DNA of 64,000 nt. Origin: Paracoccus onubensis. Lineage in GTDB: Bacteria > Pseudomonadota > Alphaproteobacteria > Rhodobacterales > Rhodobacteraceae. The notes beneath the pieces are model-generated. The model made no database searches and was not told the DNA's origin. It worked only from the letters and a program-made list of their open reading frames with translations. This document shows, piece by piece, positions 17,827-27,735 of this stretch. The stretch spans positions 1 to 64,000 of the forward strand of contig NZ_QZCG01000019.1 of NCBI RefSeq assembly GCF_003591515.1. The letters are read 5' to 3'. Every line of letters starts with the position of its first letter. Positions within the stretch are counted from its first letter, which is position 1. Both the position numbers and the translations under genes were made by a program.

Positions 17827-19545
17827 TTATCTTTCCGTAAGCTTCAACTCGATCCGGCGGTTCCGGGCGCGGCTTTCGGCAGTATCCGCCCCGTCTACCG
17901 GTCTTGTATCGGCAAAGCCCGCCGCCGCCAGCCGATCGGCCGGGAAGCCCAGTTCGTCAATCATATAGCGCACCACGGCCAGCGCCCGCGCCTGACTGAG
18001 CTCCCAATTATCCCGATAGCGGCCGCTTCCGGACAGGGGCGTGTTGTCGGTATGACCATCGACACGGATCATCCAGTCGATCTCGTTCGGGATTTCATCC
18101 GCGATGTCGGACAGCATCCGCGCCACCCCGGCCACCTGTTCATGACCGGATGAGGAAAGGCTGGCCTCACCGGGCGGGAACAGCACTTCGGACTGAAATA
18201 CGAACCGGTCCCCGACGACCTGCACCCCTTCGCGCCCGGACAAGATCTGCGACATCCGGCCGAAGAATTCCGAACGGTAACGGGCAAGATCGCGCGCTTC
18301 CTCTTCGGCCAGTTCGCGGGCTTCTTCTTCCAGTTGCAGGCGGCGTTCCTTTTCTTCGGTTGCGCGCAGCAGGGCGGCATTGAGCTGTTGTCCCAGATCC
18401 TCAACCCGCAACTCGGCCTGTTCCTGTTCATCCCCGGCGGTATCCAGCAATGCCTGCAATGAGGACAGTTCCGCCGTCAGGGACGCAACCTGTTCGTTCA
18501 GCAGGGCCAGTCGGCGCTGATCTTCGGTCGAGATTTTCTCCTGTTTGGCCAGTTCGGCGCGGGCAGTCTCCAGCAAGGCCGCTTGCCGATCGGCCTCGGT
18601 CGTAGCCTCCCCGGCATTCCCGGACAGGCGATCGCGGGCAGATTCCGCGGCGGCCAGAAGTGTCAGCGTCTCTTCGGCCTGCTTGCGGCTTTCCTCAAGC
18701 GAAAGGGTCATCGCGGTCAGTTCGGCATCCGATTTTTCCAACCGTTCACGCAGGGCCTTCGCCGCCTCGGCCTCGGCAAGACGGGCGGTTTCAGCCTTGG
18801 TCAGCCGGGTTTCGGTGGCCGCCAGATCCTCGCGCAATTGCGCCGTCTCTCCGCCGGTTTCGGCATTCCGGCGGCGAAGATCGGCCACCAAAGCCTCAAG
18901 CGCCTCGCGCCGGGCAGCGGCCAGCCGGGCGGTTTCGGCATTGGCGTCGGTTTCCTCGCGCGCGGCGGCAACCGCCAGTTCCGCCGCCGAGGCACGCTCT
19001 TGTTCCTGATCCAACCGGTCCTGCAGCGCTTTTTGCGCGGCAGCGGATTCCGCGAAATCCTTGTGGCGCGCGGCAATCAGCGTCGCCACCTCGGCCTCGA
19101 AATCCGTCAGCCGGGATTTGGCGTCCTGCAATTCGGTTCTGCTGCTGTCCAGCTGGTTGCTGAGCCGGGTGATATGCGCCGCGCGGTCGCGGGCCTGCGC
19201 CTCGGCCTGCGCAAGCTGTTCCTCAAGGCCCGCACGCGCGTCATTCTGCTCGGCAAGCCGTTCCTCGAGTTCCGCCCCCTGCTCTTCGGAGACGCTCAGC
19301 GCCTGACCCAATGCGGATACCTGCTGGCCAAGCTGGTTCAGCCGCTGCTCCTGCCGGGAAATCTGCTCTTCCTGCCGGGTGATCGTGCTGCCCTGATCGG
19401 TGATCTGTTCGCGCAGCACCGACTGGACGATGACGAATATCGTCAGAACGAACATCAGCACCAGAAGAAGCGCGGTCATCGCATCCACGAAACCGGGCCA
19501 GATCGTGGCGGAAAAGCGATTGGTCGAGGCGCGATTCAGCGCCAT
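17827..19545 (-). CDS. MotB/OmpA-like protein with long periplasmic coiled coil
   Basis: This 572-residue protein has one N-terminal membrane helix (about 20-42), preceded by a short cytoplasmic stretch with an acidic FVDAMTALL that matches the proton-carrying Asp of MotB-like subunits. About 350 residues of Ala/Glu/Gln-rich coiled coil follow. The C-terminal OmpA-type peptidoglycan-binding domain (about 440-572) contains DGHTDNTPLSGSGRYRDNWE and ends with RARNRRIELKL. It is therefore a stator-like rod anchored to the cell wall. It is paired with the MotA/TolQ-like gene one base upstream. Its function is unknown. Confidence 0.85.
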   Translation of the reverse strand: MALNRASTNRFSATIWPGFVDAMTALLLVLMFVLTIFVIVQSVLREQITDQGSTITRQEEQISRQEQRLNQLGQQVSALGQALSVSEEQGAELEERLAEQNDARAGLEEQLAQAEAQARDRAAHITRLSNQLDSSRTELQDAKSRLTDFEAEVATLIAARHKDFAESAAAQKALQDRLDQEQERASAAELAVAAAREETDANAETARLAAARREALEALVADLRRRNAETGGETAQLREDLAATETRLTKAETARLAEAEAAKALRERLEKSDAELTAMTLSLEESRKQAEETLTLLAAAESARDRLSGNAGEATTEADRQAALLETARAELAKQEKISTEDQRRLALLNEQVASLTAELSSLQALLDTAGDEQEQAELRVEDLGQQLNAALLRATEEKERRLQLEEEARELAEEEARDLARYRSEFFGRMSQILSGREGVQVVGDRFVFQSEVLFPPGEASLSSSGHEQVAGVARMLSDIADEIPNEIDWMIRVDGHTDNTPLSGSGRYRDNWELSQARALAVVRYMIDELGFPADRLAAAGFADTRPVDGADTAESRARNRRIELKLTER

Positions 19546-19546
19546 T

Positions 19547-20878
19547 TCATTCCTCCTGCCGGCGTTGCGACAGGGGCGGAATGGTCAGTTGATCGTCGCG
19601 GAACGGATCCGAGAACCGCGCCGCCCGGACTGCCCGTGTCAGCACCAGAAGATCAAGCCGCAATTCCGACACCATCTCGTCGCGGTCTTCGCTGAGATGC
19701 CGGGCAAAACGTTCGAGCGCGACGTCAAGTGTCCTGGCATCCACGCCCGAACCCTGCCCCTGCCCCTGCCCCTGCAATGCCGCGGCAAGCCGGTCCTGAC
19801 CATCGGCCATCCGGCCCACCGCCGCCGTCAATTCGGCTGCTTGCCGGCTGGCCTCTTCGCGTTCTGCCCCCGACTGCTTGACCAATGCATCCACGGTTTC
19901 GACCAGTGCCAGAACCCGCTCATCCGCCATCGCCGCCGCTTCGTCACGGATCACGTCGCGCTCGGCATGGAACTGCTGAAGCCAGTCGATCTGCACGGCG
20001 ATCTGATCCATCAACCCGCTGCCCGCGCCTGCTCCGCCCTCTTCGCCATCGCCGGAAATGCTGATGCGGGTGAAGCCCGACATCCATTCCTCCAGCTCGC
20101 GGTAAAAGCGGTTCTGGCCATGGGTGGCGAACAGTTCCAGAAGGCCGACCACCAGCGATCCCGCCAGCCCCAGCAGCGAGGATGAAAACGCCGTCGCCAT
20201 GCCGCCAAGCTGGGCTTCAAGCCCGCTCATCAGCTTGTCGAACATCTGGGCGCCTGTCTCGCCATCCTGCGGAGCGAGGGCGCGGATCGTTTCGATCACC
20301 GCCGGAACGGTCGTCGCCAGCCCGTAGAAGGTTCCAAGCAGGCCAAGGAATATCAGAAGATTGGCAAGATATTTGGTGATATCGCGAAGTTCTTCGATCC
20401 GGGTGGCGACGGATTCAAGGATCGACCGCGCCGATCCCGTCGATATCACCCCCCCTGCAGGACCCCGCGCGCCCAGCAGCGCAGCCAGCGGCGCCAGCAG
20501 GCGCGGCGGCTGATCGCCATCTTCCACACCACGCGCCGCAAGACCCTTTTCCACCGCATTGCTGCGATGCCCGGCGAAACGTTCGATCCAGTGGACGGAG
20601 CGCATAAGTTGCTGAACCTGCCAGAAACAGGCCAGAACCCCCAGCGCGAAGACAAACAGGATCAACCCGTTCAGCCAGCGATTGGCCATGAAGATCGGCA
20701 GGATGCGCCCATAGGTGAACCAGCCCCCGACCAGCACCAGAACCAGCAGCGTCAGCATCATCAGGATCTGCCGGACAGGCTGCGAGAAATGCGGATGCGT
20801 GGTGGGCATACGCCTTGCAGGGGCAGCAAGTTTCTGCCTGGGCCTGTCGCTGGTCTGGCCGGTGTTCGGATCGCTCAA
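19547..20878 (-). CDS. MotA/TolQ/ExbB-like proton channel protein
   Basis: This 443-residue membrane protein has N-terminal hydrophobic segments (about 37-60 and 68-90) and a MotA/TolQ/ExbB-type core with TKYLANLLIFLGLLGTFYGLA and a second pore helix with FSSSLLGLAGSLVVGLLEL. A long cytoplasmic C-terminal tail follows. A Gly-Gln repeat (four perfect CCCTGC units, 19752-19775) lies in that tail. It probably forms the five-fold channel of an ion-driven motor with the MotB-like protein encoded one base downstream. It is not adjacent to tolR, exbD or flagellar genes. Confidence 0.85.
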   Translation of the reverse strand: MSDPNTGQTSDRPRQKLAAPARRMPTTHPHFSQPVRQILMMLTLLVLVLVGGWFTYGRILPIFMANRWLNGLILFVFALGVLACFWQVQQLMRSVHWIERFAGHRSNAVEKGLAARGVEDGDQPPRLLAPLAALLGARGPAGGVISTGSARSILESVATRIEELRDITKYLANLLIFLGLLGTFYGLATTVPAVIETIRALAPQDGETGAQMFDKLMSGLEAQLGGMATAFSSSLLGLAGSLVVGLLELFATHGQNRFYRELEEWMSGFTRISISGDGEEGGAGAGSGLMDQIAVQIDWLQQFHAERDVIRDEAAAMADERVLALVETVDALVKQSGAEREEASRQAAELTAAVGRMADGQDRLAAALQGQGQGQGSGVDARTLDVALERFARHLSEDRDEMVSELRLDLLVLTRAVRAARFSDPFRDDQLTIPPLSQRRQEE

Positions 20879-20969
20879 GGGCTCACCTTCCTGATCGAAG
20901 CAGGGTCATTCGCGCGAAGTGTAGGATGCTGCGATTGACTTGCCAAGCACTCGCAACGCCGACCGATGC

Positions 20970-21515
20970 TTAAGCCTGATCCGTCATCAGACGGCGCACA
21001 TCCTCGGAAAGCTGCTCGAGCATCTCGTCATTCATGCCGATTTCCGCAAGGTGGCGCACGGTGTTGAACAGGTAATCCGCATTCGGGCCGCGTCCGCCAT
21101 GTGCCCGCGCGATGATATCCGCCTGCTCATTCGTGCAAAGGCCCCCGGCATATTGCCAGTGATCGCGCCGCATCACATAGGCGATCGCATGAATTTCGCG
21201 CCCATCCTCCAGATGCAGCGGGACGATCATTTCCCGGTAGGCGCTGCTTGCGAGTTCGCGGGCACGCAGATATTCCATCACCCCGGAATGTTCGTCTTCG
21301 GCGATACGCAATGCCAGACCCCGGCATTCCGCCCCGGGCTCTTCATCAAGACCCAATACGAGACCCGGTGCCTCATGGGTGCCGCGAAACGTGATCGAGC
21401 GCAGGCAGAAGCTGCGTGAATAGCCGCTAAGCCGCGCCTTGACCGTCTCGACCGGATTAAAGCCTGGATCCCACATCAGGGAGCCATAGCCGAAGACCCA
21501 GAAAACCTTTTCCAT
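20970..21515 (-). CDS. chaC: ChaC-like gamma-glutamylcyclotransferase
   Basis: This 181-residue enzyme of the ChaC family cleaves the gamma-glutamyl bond of glutathione to 5-oxoproline and Cys-Gly. The N-terminus WVFGYGSLMWDPGF holds the family YGSL motif that binds the gamma-glutamyl group, and a catalytic Glu is expected in the central part. The start at the Met just before this strand gives the usual family length. An upstream ATG at 21533 is possible. It lies upstream of the exbB-like gene by 91 bases on the same strand. Confidence 0.9.
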   Translation of the reverse strand: MEKVFWVFGYGSLMWDPGFNPVETVKARLSGYSRSFCLRSITFRGTHEAPGLVLGLDEEPGAECRGLALRIAEDEHSGVMEYLRARELASSAYREMIVPLHLEDGREIHAIAYVMRRDHWQYAGGLCTNEQADIIARAHGGRGPNADYLFNTVRHLAEIGMNDEMLEQLSEDVRRLMTDQA

Positions 21516-21851
21516 CGCCGAAATGCCTTTCATCCGATGAAAAACTAGGTGACGCATGACGGGATTGAAAGCCCCCGGAAAGATTTTACGTCAATTTGAA
21601 ACACGGTCAGTTCGGCAAGCTCCCGGCACGAAACCAGGGCCCCGCCCGTAAGCCGCCCGGCCGCCAACCGGGCATCACGCAGCGCCGATTTGCAGATTTC
21701 ACGCAACAGGCCGGATCCTGATGCATGTCGCGCCCGCCAGATTCCGCTTCCTCTGCTTCTTCTTTGTCCAAATACCTCGGGGGTCCGGGGGCTGGCCCCC
21801 GGCCATCGCGGGACGCAATTCACCGGCATTTCCGGTTCAACGCGACATGCC
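21516..21851. other. Intergenic region holding repeat copy B
   Basis: This 336-base stretch between chaC and tyrA has no convincing gene. The left half shows no feature that I recognise. The right half is repeat copy B, listed separately. Frames open on the minus strand here have shadow-like composition. Confidence 0.6.
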
Positions 21852-21855
21852 CTAG
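21756..21855 (-). repeat. GC-hairpin repeat, copy B (100 bp)
   Basis: This copy contains the core at 21756-21779 and a CCGGGGG/CCCCCGG stem (21785-21791, 21796-21802). A second small hairpin (CACCGG...CCGGTT, about 21821-21837) follows, and the copy ends exactly with CTAG, whose CTA is the tyrA stop. It aligns without gaps to copy D (51225-51324); I count 85 of 100 identical bases. It is downstream of tyrA in tyrA orientation. Confidence 0.85.
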
Positions 21856-22784
21856 ATATCCTGGCCTTTCGCATCGGGGCTGCGTCCGAAATCCGGAGCT
21901 TCGGTGTCCTGCCCGGCTTCGATGATCCCGCGGCGGATCGCGCGCGTGCGGGTGAAATAATCGTAAAGCTGCGGCCCGTCGCCCATGCGGATCGCTCTTT
22001 GCAGCATGAACAGCTCCTCGGTGAAACGGCCAAGGATATCCAGCGTCGCCTCTTTGTTATGCAGGAAGACGTCGCGCCACATGGTCGGGTCGCTGGCCGC
22101 AATGCGGGTGAAATCACGGAAACCGGCGGCGGAATACTGGATCACCTCTTCATCCGCCACCCGGCTGAGATGATCGGCCACGCCGACCATCGTATAGGCG
22201 ATGAGATGCGGCGCATGGCTGGTCACGGCCAGCACCAGATCATGATGGGCGGGCTCCATCCGGTCCATCTTGGCGCCCATTGCGGTGATCAAGCGGCCCA
22301 GCCGGTCAACCGCGCCCGCGTCGCTGTCCGGCAGCGGAGTCAGCAGCCACCAGCGATTGCGGAACAGGCTGGCAAAGCCGGAACGCGGGCCGGAATGCTC
22401 GGTCCCGGCCAAGGGGTGACCGGGCACGAAATGCACACCTGCGGGAATATGCGGCTGAACCGCCGCGATCACCGCCTGCTTGACCGAGCCGACATCGGTC
22501 ACCGTCGCGCCAGCCGCCAGATGCGGGGCGATCTCGGCGGCAACCGTGCCCATGACCCCCACCGGCACGGCCAGAACGACCAGATCGGCGCCGGCAACAG
22601 CTTCGGCCGCGCTGTCGCAAACCATATCGCAAAGCCCGATTTCACGCGCGGTTTCCCGCGTCGCCGCGCTGCGCGCATAGCCGGTGATTTCCCGCGCAAG
22701 CCCGGCTTCGCGCATGGCATGCGCCATCGAGCCCGCGATCAGGCCAAGTCCGATCAGGGCGACACGGTCATAGATCACGCTCAT
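21852..22784 (-). CDS. tyrA: Prephenate/arogenate dehydrogenase family protein
   Basis: This 310-residue NAD(P)-dependent enzyme of tyrosine synthesis has a Rossmann motif (VALIGLGLIAGS, about 7-18), a DVGSVKQAV segment and the family motif GHPLAGTEHSGP, whose His is catalytic. A C-terminal helical dimerisation domain follows. No ACT or chorismate mutase domain is fused. Whether prephenate or arogenate is the substrate is not evident. ATG at 22784 overlaps the hisC stop by four bases. Confidence 0.93.
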   Translation of the reverse strand: MSVIYDRVALIGLGLIAGSMAHAMREAGLAREITGYARSAATRETAREIGLCDMVCDSAAEAVAGADLVVLAVPVGVMGTVAAEIAPHLAAGATVTDVGSVKQAVIAAVQPHIPAGVHFVPGHPLAGTEHSGPRSGFASLFRNRWWLLTPLPDSDAGAVDRLGRLITAMGAKMDRMEPAHHDLVLAVTSHAPHLIAYTMVGVADHLSRVADEEVIQYSAAGFRDFTRIAASDPTMWRDVFLHNKEATLDILGRFTEELFMLQRAIRMGDGPQLYDYFTRTRAIRRGIIEAGQDTEAPDFGRSPDAKGQDI

Positions 22785-23875
22785 TCCACAGCCCTTCTGC
22801 CCGCCATGAAGCGGCTGAGACAGCCGACAACCCGGCGGCATCCCGCCTCATCGCCCACGGTGATCCGCAACGCTTCCGGCAAGCCATAACCGCCTACGCG
22901 CCGTACGATGATCCCATCTTCGCGCAAGGCGGCGTCGGCGGCGTCGGCCTCTTCCGGGCTGACGAAGCGGGCCAAGAGGAAATTGGCGAAGCTCTCGTCG
23001 CAGCCGATGCCCATCTGCACGAACGCATTGCGCGTCCAGTCGCGCCAGCGGGCATTTTCCGCGGCACAATGGGCGGTGAAATTCGTGTCGCGGACCGCGG
23101 CCGCCGCGGCGGCAAGCTGAGCCGAGGACAGGTTGAAGGGTTGCCGCAGACGGTTCAGCACGTCGATCATCTCTCGCTGCGCATAGCCCCAGCCGATCCG
23201 CAGCCCGCCAAGCCCGTGGATCTTCGAGAAGGTCCGCGTCATGATCACATTGGAATAACGTTCGACCAGCGACAGCCCACCGTCAAAGCCATCCGTGAAT
23301 TCAGTATAGGCCCCGTCATGGACCAGCAGGACATGATCCGGCAAACCGCTGGCCAGCCGGTCAAGTTCTTCTTCGTCCAGCATGGTTCCCGTCGGGTTCC
23401 CCGGATTGGCGAGAAAGACGATCCGCGTCTGTTCCGTCACCGCCGACAGGATGGCATCGACATCTACCCGCCGCTCGGCCTCGGGCACCGTGACCGGCTT
23501 TGCGCCCACCATGCGGGCCAGAATCGGATACATCGAGAAGCCATGCTCGGTCGTGATGATTTCATCGCCCTGCCCCGCATAGGCATGGGTCACGAATTGC
23601 AGCACCTCGTCCGAACCTGCCCCGCAGATGATCCGGGACGCATCCAGCCCATGCACTTCGGCAATGGCGTCGCGCAATCCGGCGTGGTCGGTCGACGGAT
23701 AACGGTTCAGCTCTGCCGCTGCCTGCGCGAAAGCCGCCTTCGCCGCCTCGCTGCATCCAAGCGGGTTTTCATTGGAGGACAGTTTCAGCACATCTTCATG
23801 CCCCTGCAACCGGCTTTCGCCGCTGACATAAAGCGCGATATCCATGATGCCGGGTTTCGGGGTAATCCGATTCAT
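22781..23875 (-). CDS. hisC: Histidinol-phosphate/aromatic aminotransferase
   Basis: This 364-residue PLP enzyme of fold type I has KLSSNENPLGCS near the start, an FLANPGNPTGT motif, and the PLP lysine in TRTFSKIHGLGGLRIGW. Coupling to tyrA by an ATGA overlap suggests it works on aromatic keto acids (prephenate or phenylpyruvate), possibly in addition to histidinol phosphate. It is the first gene of the pair. Start ATG at 23875 is preceded by AGGAGGG. Confidence 0.93.
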   Translation of the reverse strand: MNRITPKPGIMDIALYVSGESRLQGHEDVLKLSSNENPLGCSEAAKAAFAQAAAELNRYPSTDHAGLRDAIAEVHGLDASRIICGAGSDEVLQFVTHAYAGQGDEIITTEHGFSMYPILARMVGAKPVTVPEAERRVDVDAILSAVTEQTRIVFLANPGNPTGTMLDEEELDRLASGLPDHVLLVHDGAYTEFTDGFDGGLSLVERYSNVIMTRTFSKIHGLGGLRIGWGYAQREMIDVLNRLRQPFNLSSAQLAAAAAAVRDTNFTAHCAAENARWRDWTRNAFVQMGIGCDESFANFLLARFVSPEEADAADAALREDGIIVRRVGGYGLPEALRITVGDEAGCRRVVGCLSRFMAGRRAVE

Positions 23876-24029
23876 CGCCGACCCTCCTTTTGCGGGCCCG
23901 GTTTAGTCGCCGCATCAACGCTTTGAAAGCCTGAATTGGCGGATAACGGCAATCCATGGCGCTGCGTCGCATGCCCCGCCGGAAGAGGGCCGGATTTGTC
24001 ACGACATATTTAGTCTGAATTTATGCCGA

Positions 24030-24050
24030 TTGCGCATTATAGTTGCGCAA
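24030..24050 (+). promoter_or_regulatory. Tandem TTGCGCA boxes upstream of mcd
   Basis: TTGCGCAT (24030-24037) and TTGCGCAA (24043-24050) are separated by five bases. A -10-like TATAGT (24038-24043) falls between them. ScfR-family acyl-CoA-responsive regulators (RamB, PccR) use tandem TTTGCAAA-type boxes with similar spacing. The link to that family is an inference. Confidence 0.4.
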
Positions 24051-24099
24051 CGCCTTCATAGGATCTAGCAATGCTGCAATGCCGCGAAAGGAAGATTCG

Positions 24100-25707
24100 A
24101 TGAAAGACATGCGCGACCTGACCGCAACCGTCCTGTCCGAGATCAGGGATCTGCAAAAACGGGGGACCGATGCCTTGCGGGCCGTAGTTGCCCCGGAAGG
24201 CAAGGTGGATGCCGCATTGCTTGAACAGCATCAGCATGCCACTCATGCACTTTCGTGGCTGACCACCTATGTCGAGGCATTGGCCCAGCTTGGCGCCTGG
24301 TCGGATCGTGTCTCGGGCGAGATGGAAGAGCTGATCCTGAAGATCGGATTTGGCGAATATCTCACCCAGATCGCTGGCGGGATCCCGATGAGCCAGAACG
24401 AATTCGCGCGTCTTTCGGATCTTGGCATCGACTGGACTCCGTCCGAAACCGCGCGTGAGCTGATGGCAGGCAATACGCCCGATGTGCGGGCAAGGCTGGC
24501 CCGGCTCATGGCGGACAATCCGGGCAGCGCAAGTTTCGGCGCGACCGGGCTGGACGAGGATCTTGAGATGATCCGCGATCAGTTCCGCCGCTGGTCCGAT
24601 GACAAGGTGGTGCCGCATGCGCATGAATGGCACCTGAAAGACGATTTCATCCCGATGCAGATCATCGAGGAACTGGCGGAACTGGGCGTTTTCGGCCTGA
24701 CCATCCCCGAAAATCTTGGTGGTCTCGGCATGTCCAAGGCCGCCATGGTCGTGGTCAGTGAGGAACTCTCGCGCGGGTATATCGGTGTGGGCAGCCTTGG
24801 CACCCGCAGCGAAATCGCCGCCGAACTGATTCTGGGCGGCGGCACGGACGAGCAGAAAGAGCATTGGCTGCCTCGTCTGGCAAGCGGCGAAATCCTGCCG
24901 ACCGCCGTATTTACCGAGCCGAATACCGGCAGCGATCTGGGCAGCCTGCGCACCCGCGCCGTGAAGGATGGCGACAGTTGGAAGATCACCGGCAACAAGA
25001 CCTGGATCACCCATGCCGCCCGCACCCATATCATGACGCTGTTGGCCCGGACCGAGCCGGAAACGAGTGATTATCGCGGATTGTCGATGTTCATCGCCGA
25101 GAAAACCCCGGGTGACGATGAAAACCCCTTCCCGACGCCCGGCATGACCGGTGGCGAGATCGAGGTTCTGGGTTATCGCGGCATGAAGGAATACGAGATC
25201 GGCTTTGACGGATTCGAGGTCAGAGGCGAAAATCTTCTTGGCGGGGTCGCCGGTCAGGGTTTCAAGCAGCTTATGCAAACCTTTGAATCAGCGCGGATTC
25301 AAACGGCGGCCCGCGCCATTGGCGTTGCGCAGAACGCGCTGGAGCTTGGCCTGCAATATGCCCTTGACCGCAAACAGTTCGGCAAGGCCCTGATCGAATT
25401 TCCGCGCGTCAGCGATAAACTCGCGATGATGGCAGTCGAAATCATGATCGCCCGCCAGCTTACCTATTTCAGCGCGTGGGAAAAAGATCACGGTCACCGC
25501 TGTGATCTTGAAGCCGGGATGGCCAAGCTTCTGGGCGCGCGCGTGGCATGGGCGGCAGCGGATAACGCGCTGCAAATCCACGGCGGCAACGGTTTCGCGC
25601 TTGAATATCAGATCAGCCGGGTGCTTTGCGACGCCCGGATTCTCAATATTTTCGAGGGTGCGGCCGAAATTCAGGCGCAAGTGATCGCGCGGCGTCTTTT
25701 AGGGTAA
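24100..25707 (+). CDS. mcd: (2S)-methylsuccinyl-CoA dehydrogenase
   Basis: This 535-residue acyl-CoA dehydrogenase carries the extra N-terminal domain (about 1-150) that distinguishes methylsuccinyl-CoA dehydrogenase from shorter relatives. The C-terminal core has TEPNTGSDLGSLRTRA (FAD/substrate region), LQIHGGNGFALEYQ and the ending NIFEGAAEIQAQVIARRLLG. The enzyme oxidises methylsuccinyl-CoA to mesaconyl-CoA in the ethylmalonyl-CoA pathway, used for growth on C2 compounds. AAGGA seven bases upstream supports ATG 24100. No other pathway genes are in this window. Confidence 0.88.
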   Translation: MKDMRDLTATVLSEIRDLQKRGTDALRAVVAPEGKVDAALLEQHQHATHALSWLTTYVEALAQLGAWSDRVSGEMEELILKIGFGEYLTQIAGGIPMSQNEFARLSDLGIDWTPSETARELMAGNTPDVRARLARLMADNPGSASFGATGLDEDLEMIRDQFRRWSDDKVVPHAHEWHLKDDFIPMQIIEELAELGVFGLTIPENLGGLGMSKAAMVVVSEELSRGYIGVGSLGTRSEIAAELILGGGTDEQKEHWLPRLASGEILPTAVFTEPNTGSDLGSLRTRAVKDGDSWKITGNKTWITHAARTHIMTLLARTEPETSDYRGLSMFIAEKTPGDDENPFPTPGMTGGEIEVLGYRGMKEYEIGFDGFEVRGENLLGGVAGQGFKQLMQTFESARIQTAARAIGVAQNALELGLQYALDRKQFGKALIEFPRVSDKLAMMAVEIMIARQLTYFSAWEKDHGHRCDLEAGMAKLLGARVAWAAADNALQIHGGNGFALEYQISRVLCDARILNIFEGAAEIQAQVIARRLLG

Positions 25708-25783
25708 CGCGAATTTCGCTAGAAGTCTGGAACGAAAGCGGATTTACTGCGTTCAGTCTCGATCAGACCGCCTAAGGAGAGAA

Positions 25784-26254
25784 ATGATGTTCCGACCAGC
25801 CCGCATTGGTCTTCCGATTGCCGCCGCAATGGCCGCATTTGCTCTTGCTGCCTGCGAACCGGCTCCGGAGATTTCACCGGATGACCGCGGCTTTATCCCG
25901 GGCGGCGATTATGTGCTGGTCGGCATGGACGGCGCCGCGGTGCCCCTGCGGAACGTGACGCTTAAAGTCGAGGAAACGCGGGTATCGGGCCTTGGTCCAT
26001 GCAATGGCTATTCGGCACAGAACACCGCCGAATTGCCCGCCGTCGCGCTTGAACCGATCGTTTCGAACAGGATGGCCTGCAAGAACTCGGAACTTGAAAA
26101 CCGCTTCTTCTCGGTGCTGCAATCGGCAACCGAAATGGAATTCTATGGCGGTGTGCTGAAGGTCAAATCGCCCTCGACATGGCTGATCTTCGAGCGTGGC
26201 GTCCGGGCGAGCAGCAGCGTCACTGCGCTTGACGAGGTGCGCGGCGGACAATGA
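25784..26254 (+). CDS. META-domain (HslJ-like) lipoprotein
   Basis: This 156-residue protein has a signal peptide ending in FALAACEP, a lipobox with Cys at about 25. The mature part resembles a META/HslJ domain: GLGPCNGYSAQ near 75, then VSNRMACKNSELENRFFSVLQSA, giving two conserved cysteines, and a final VKSPSTWLIFER strand. The family is linked to motility, stress and novobiocin resistance, but the molecular role is unclear. It lies 76 bases after mcd and ends just before a terminator. Confidence 0.78.
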   Translation: MMFRPARIGLPIAAAMAAFALAACEPAPEISPDDRGFIPGGDYVLVGMDGAAVPLRNVTLKVEETRVSGLGPCNGYSAQNTAELPAVALEPIVSNRMACKNSELENRFFSVLQSATEMEFYGGVLKVKSPSTWLIFERGVRASSSVTALDEVRGGQ

Positions 26255-26298
26255 CCGGCAGCTGACCCACAACCAATTGACCGGTTGCTATCATATAA

Positions 26299-26331
26299 GA
26301 AAGGCGGCGAAGGATGACTTCGCCGCCTTTC
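26299..26331. terminator. Bidirectional terminator between META lipoprotein and gap
   Basis: This is a perfect 14-bp stem, GAAAGGCGGCGAAG (26299-26312) and its complement (26318-26331), with a five-base loop. Short A- and T-rich flanks on both sides suit two convergent transcripts. Confidence 0.85.
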
Positions 26332-26353
26332 TTCATTTGTCAGGCTGACCTGA

Positions 26354-27355
<1,002 letters not shown>

Positions 27356-27456
27356 AGTTCATTTCTCCCGACCAGATGACGTTGCATTCCTGTAGCGCGG
27401 CTTGAGGGCCGATGCAAATCCCCATAATGCCGCAGCACAAAAGGTCTAGCCCGGAC

Positions 27457-27600
27457 CTATCGCCAAAAGGCAAGCCGCGCTATCGTATCGTCCAGAATTT
27501 TCCCGGCCTTCACGAGCAGATTCTGCTCCAACCAGACCTGGTCGAGGACAAGCGTCCCGACGATCAGCGCGACTATCACCACAGCAACCTGATTGTTCAT
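27457..27600 (-). CDS. 47-residue small membrane protein
   Basis: This small protein has a single hydrophobic helix (about 5-22), an amphipathic middle and a basic C-terminus ending in AFWR. ATG at 27600 has GGAGG six bases upstream, which decides the start; a longer reading was rejected. It lies between fliG and gap on the same strand. I do not recognise a named family. Its position suggests co-expression with gap. Confidence 0.65.
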   Translation of the reverse strand: MNNQVAVVIVALIVGTLVLDQVWLEQNLLVKAGKILDDTIARLAFWR

Positions 27601-27735
27601 CGCAGCCTCCGGAAACGGCCTGCCCGATCGGCATCCCTCTTCCTGATATCCCCGACCGGTCTTTCGGACAAGGATTCCCGGCATGCCGATCCTTCGGACC
27701 ATATTTGCGCCCCGAAGGCTGCGCGTAATGGCATG

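Noticed and set aside
18150..19695. Long plus-strand ORFs opposite the MotB-like gene
   Set aside because: They mirror the Ala/Glu-rich coiled-coil coding strand and show Arg/Pro/Ser-rich shadow composition.
17827..20878. Zorya-type anti-phage motor (ZorAB)
   Set aside because: The long coiled coil is on the MotB-like, not the MotA-like, subunit, and no helicase, nuclease or other Zorya effector gene is adjacent.
21545..22117. Long minus-strand ORF across the chaC/tyrA gap
   Set aside because: Most of it is the wrong frame of tyrA; the extension has no hydrophobic or catalytic pattern.
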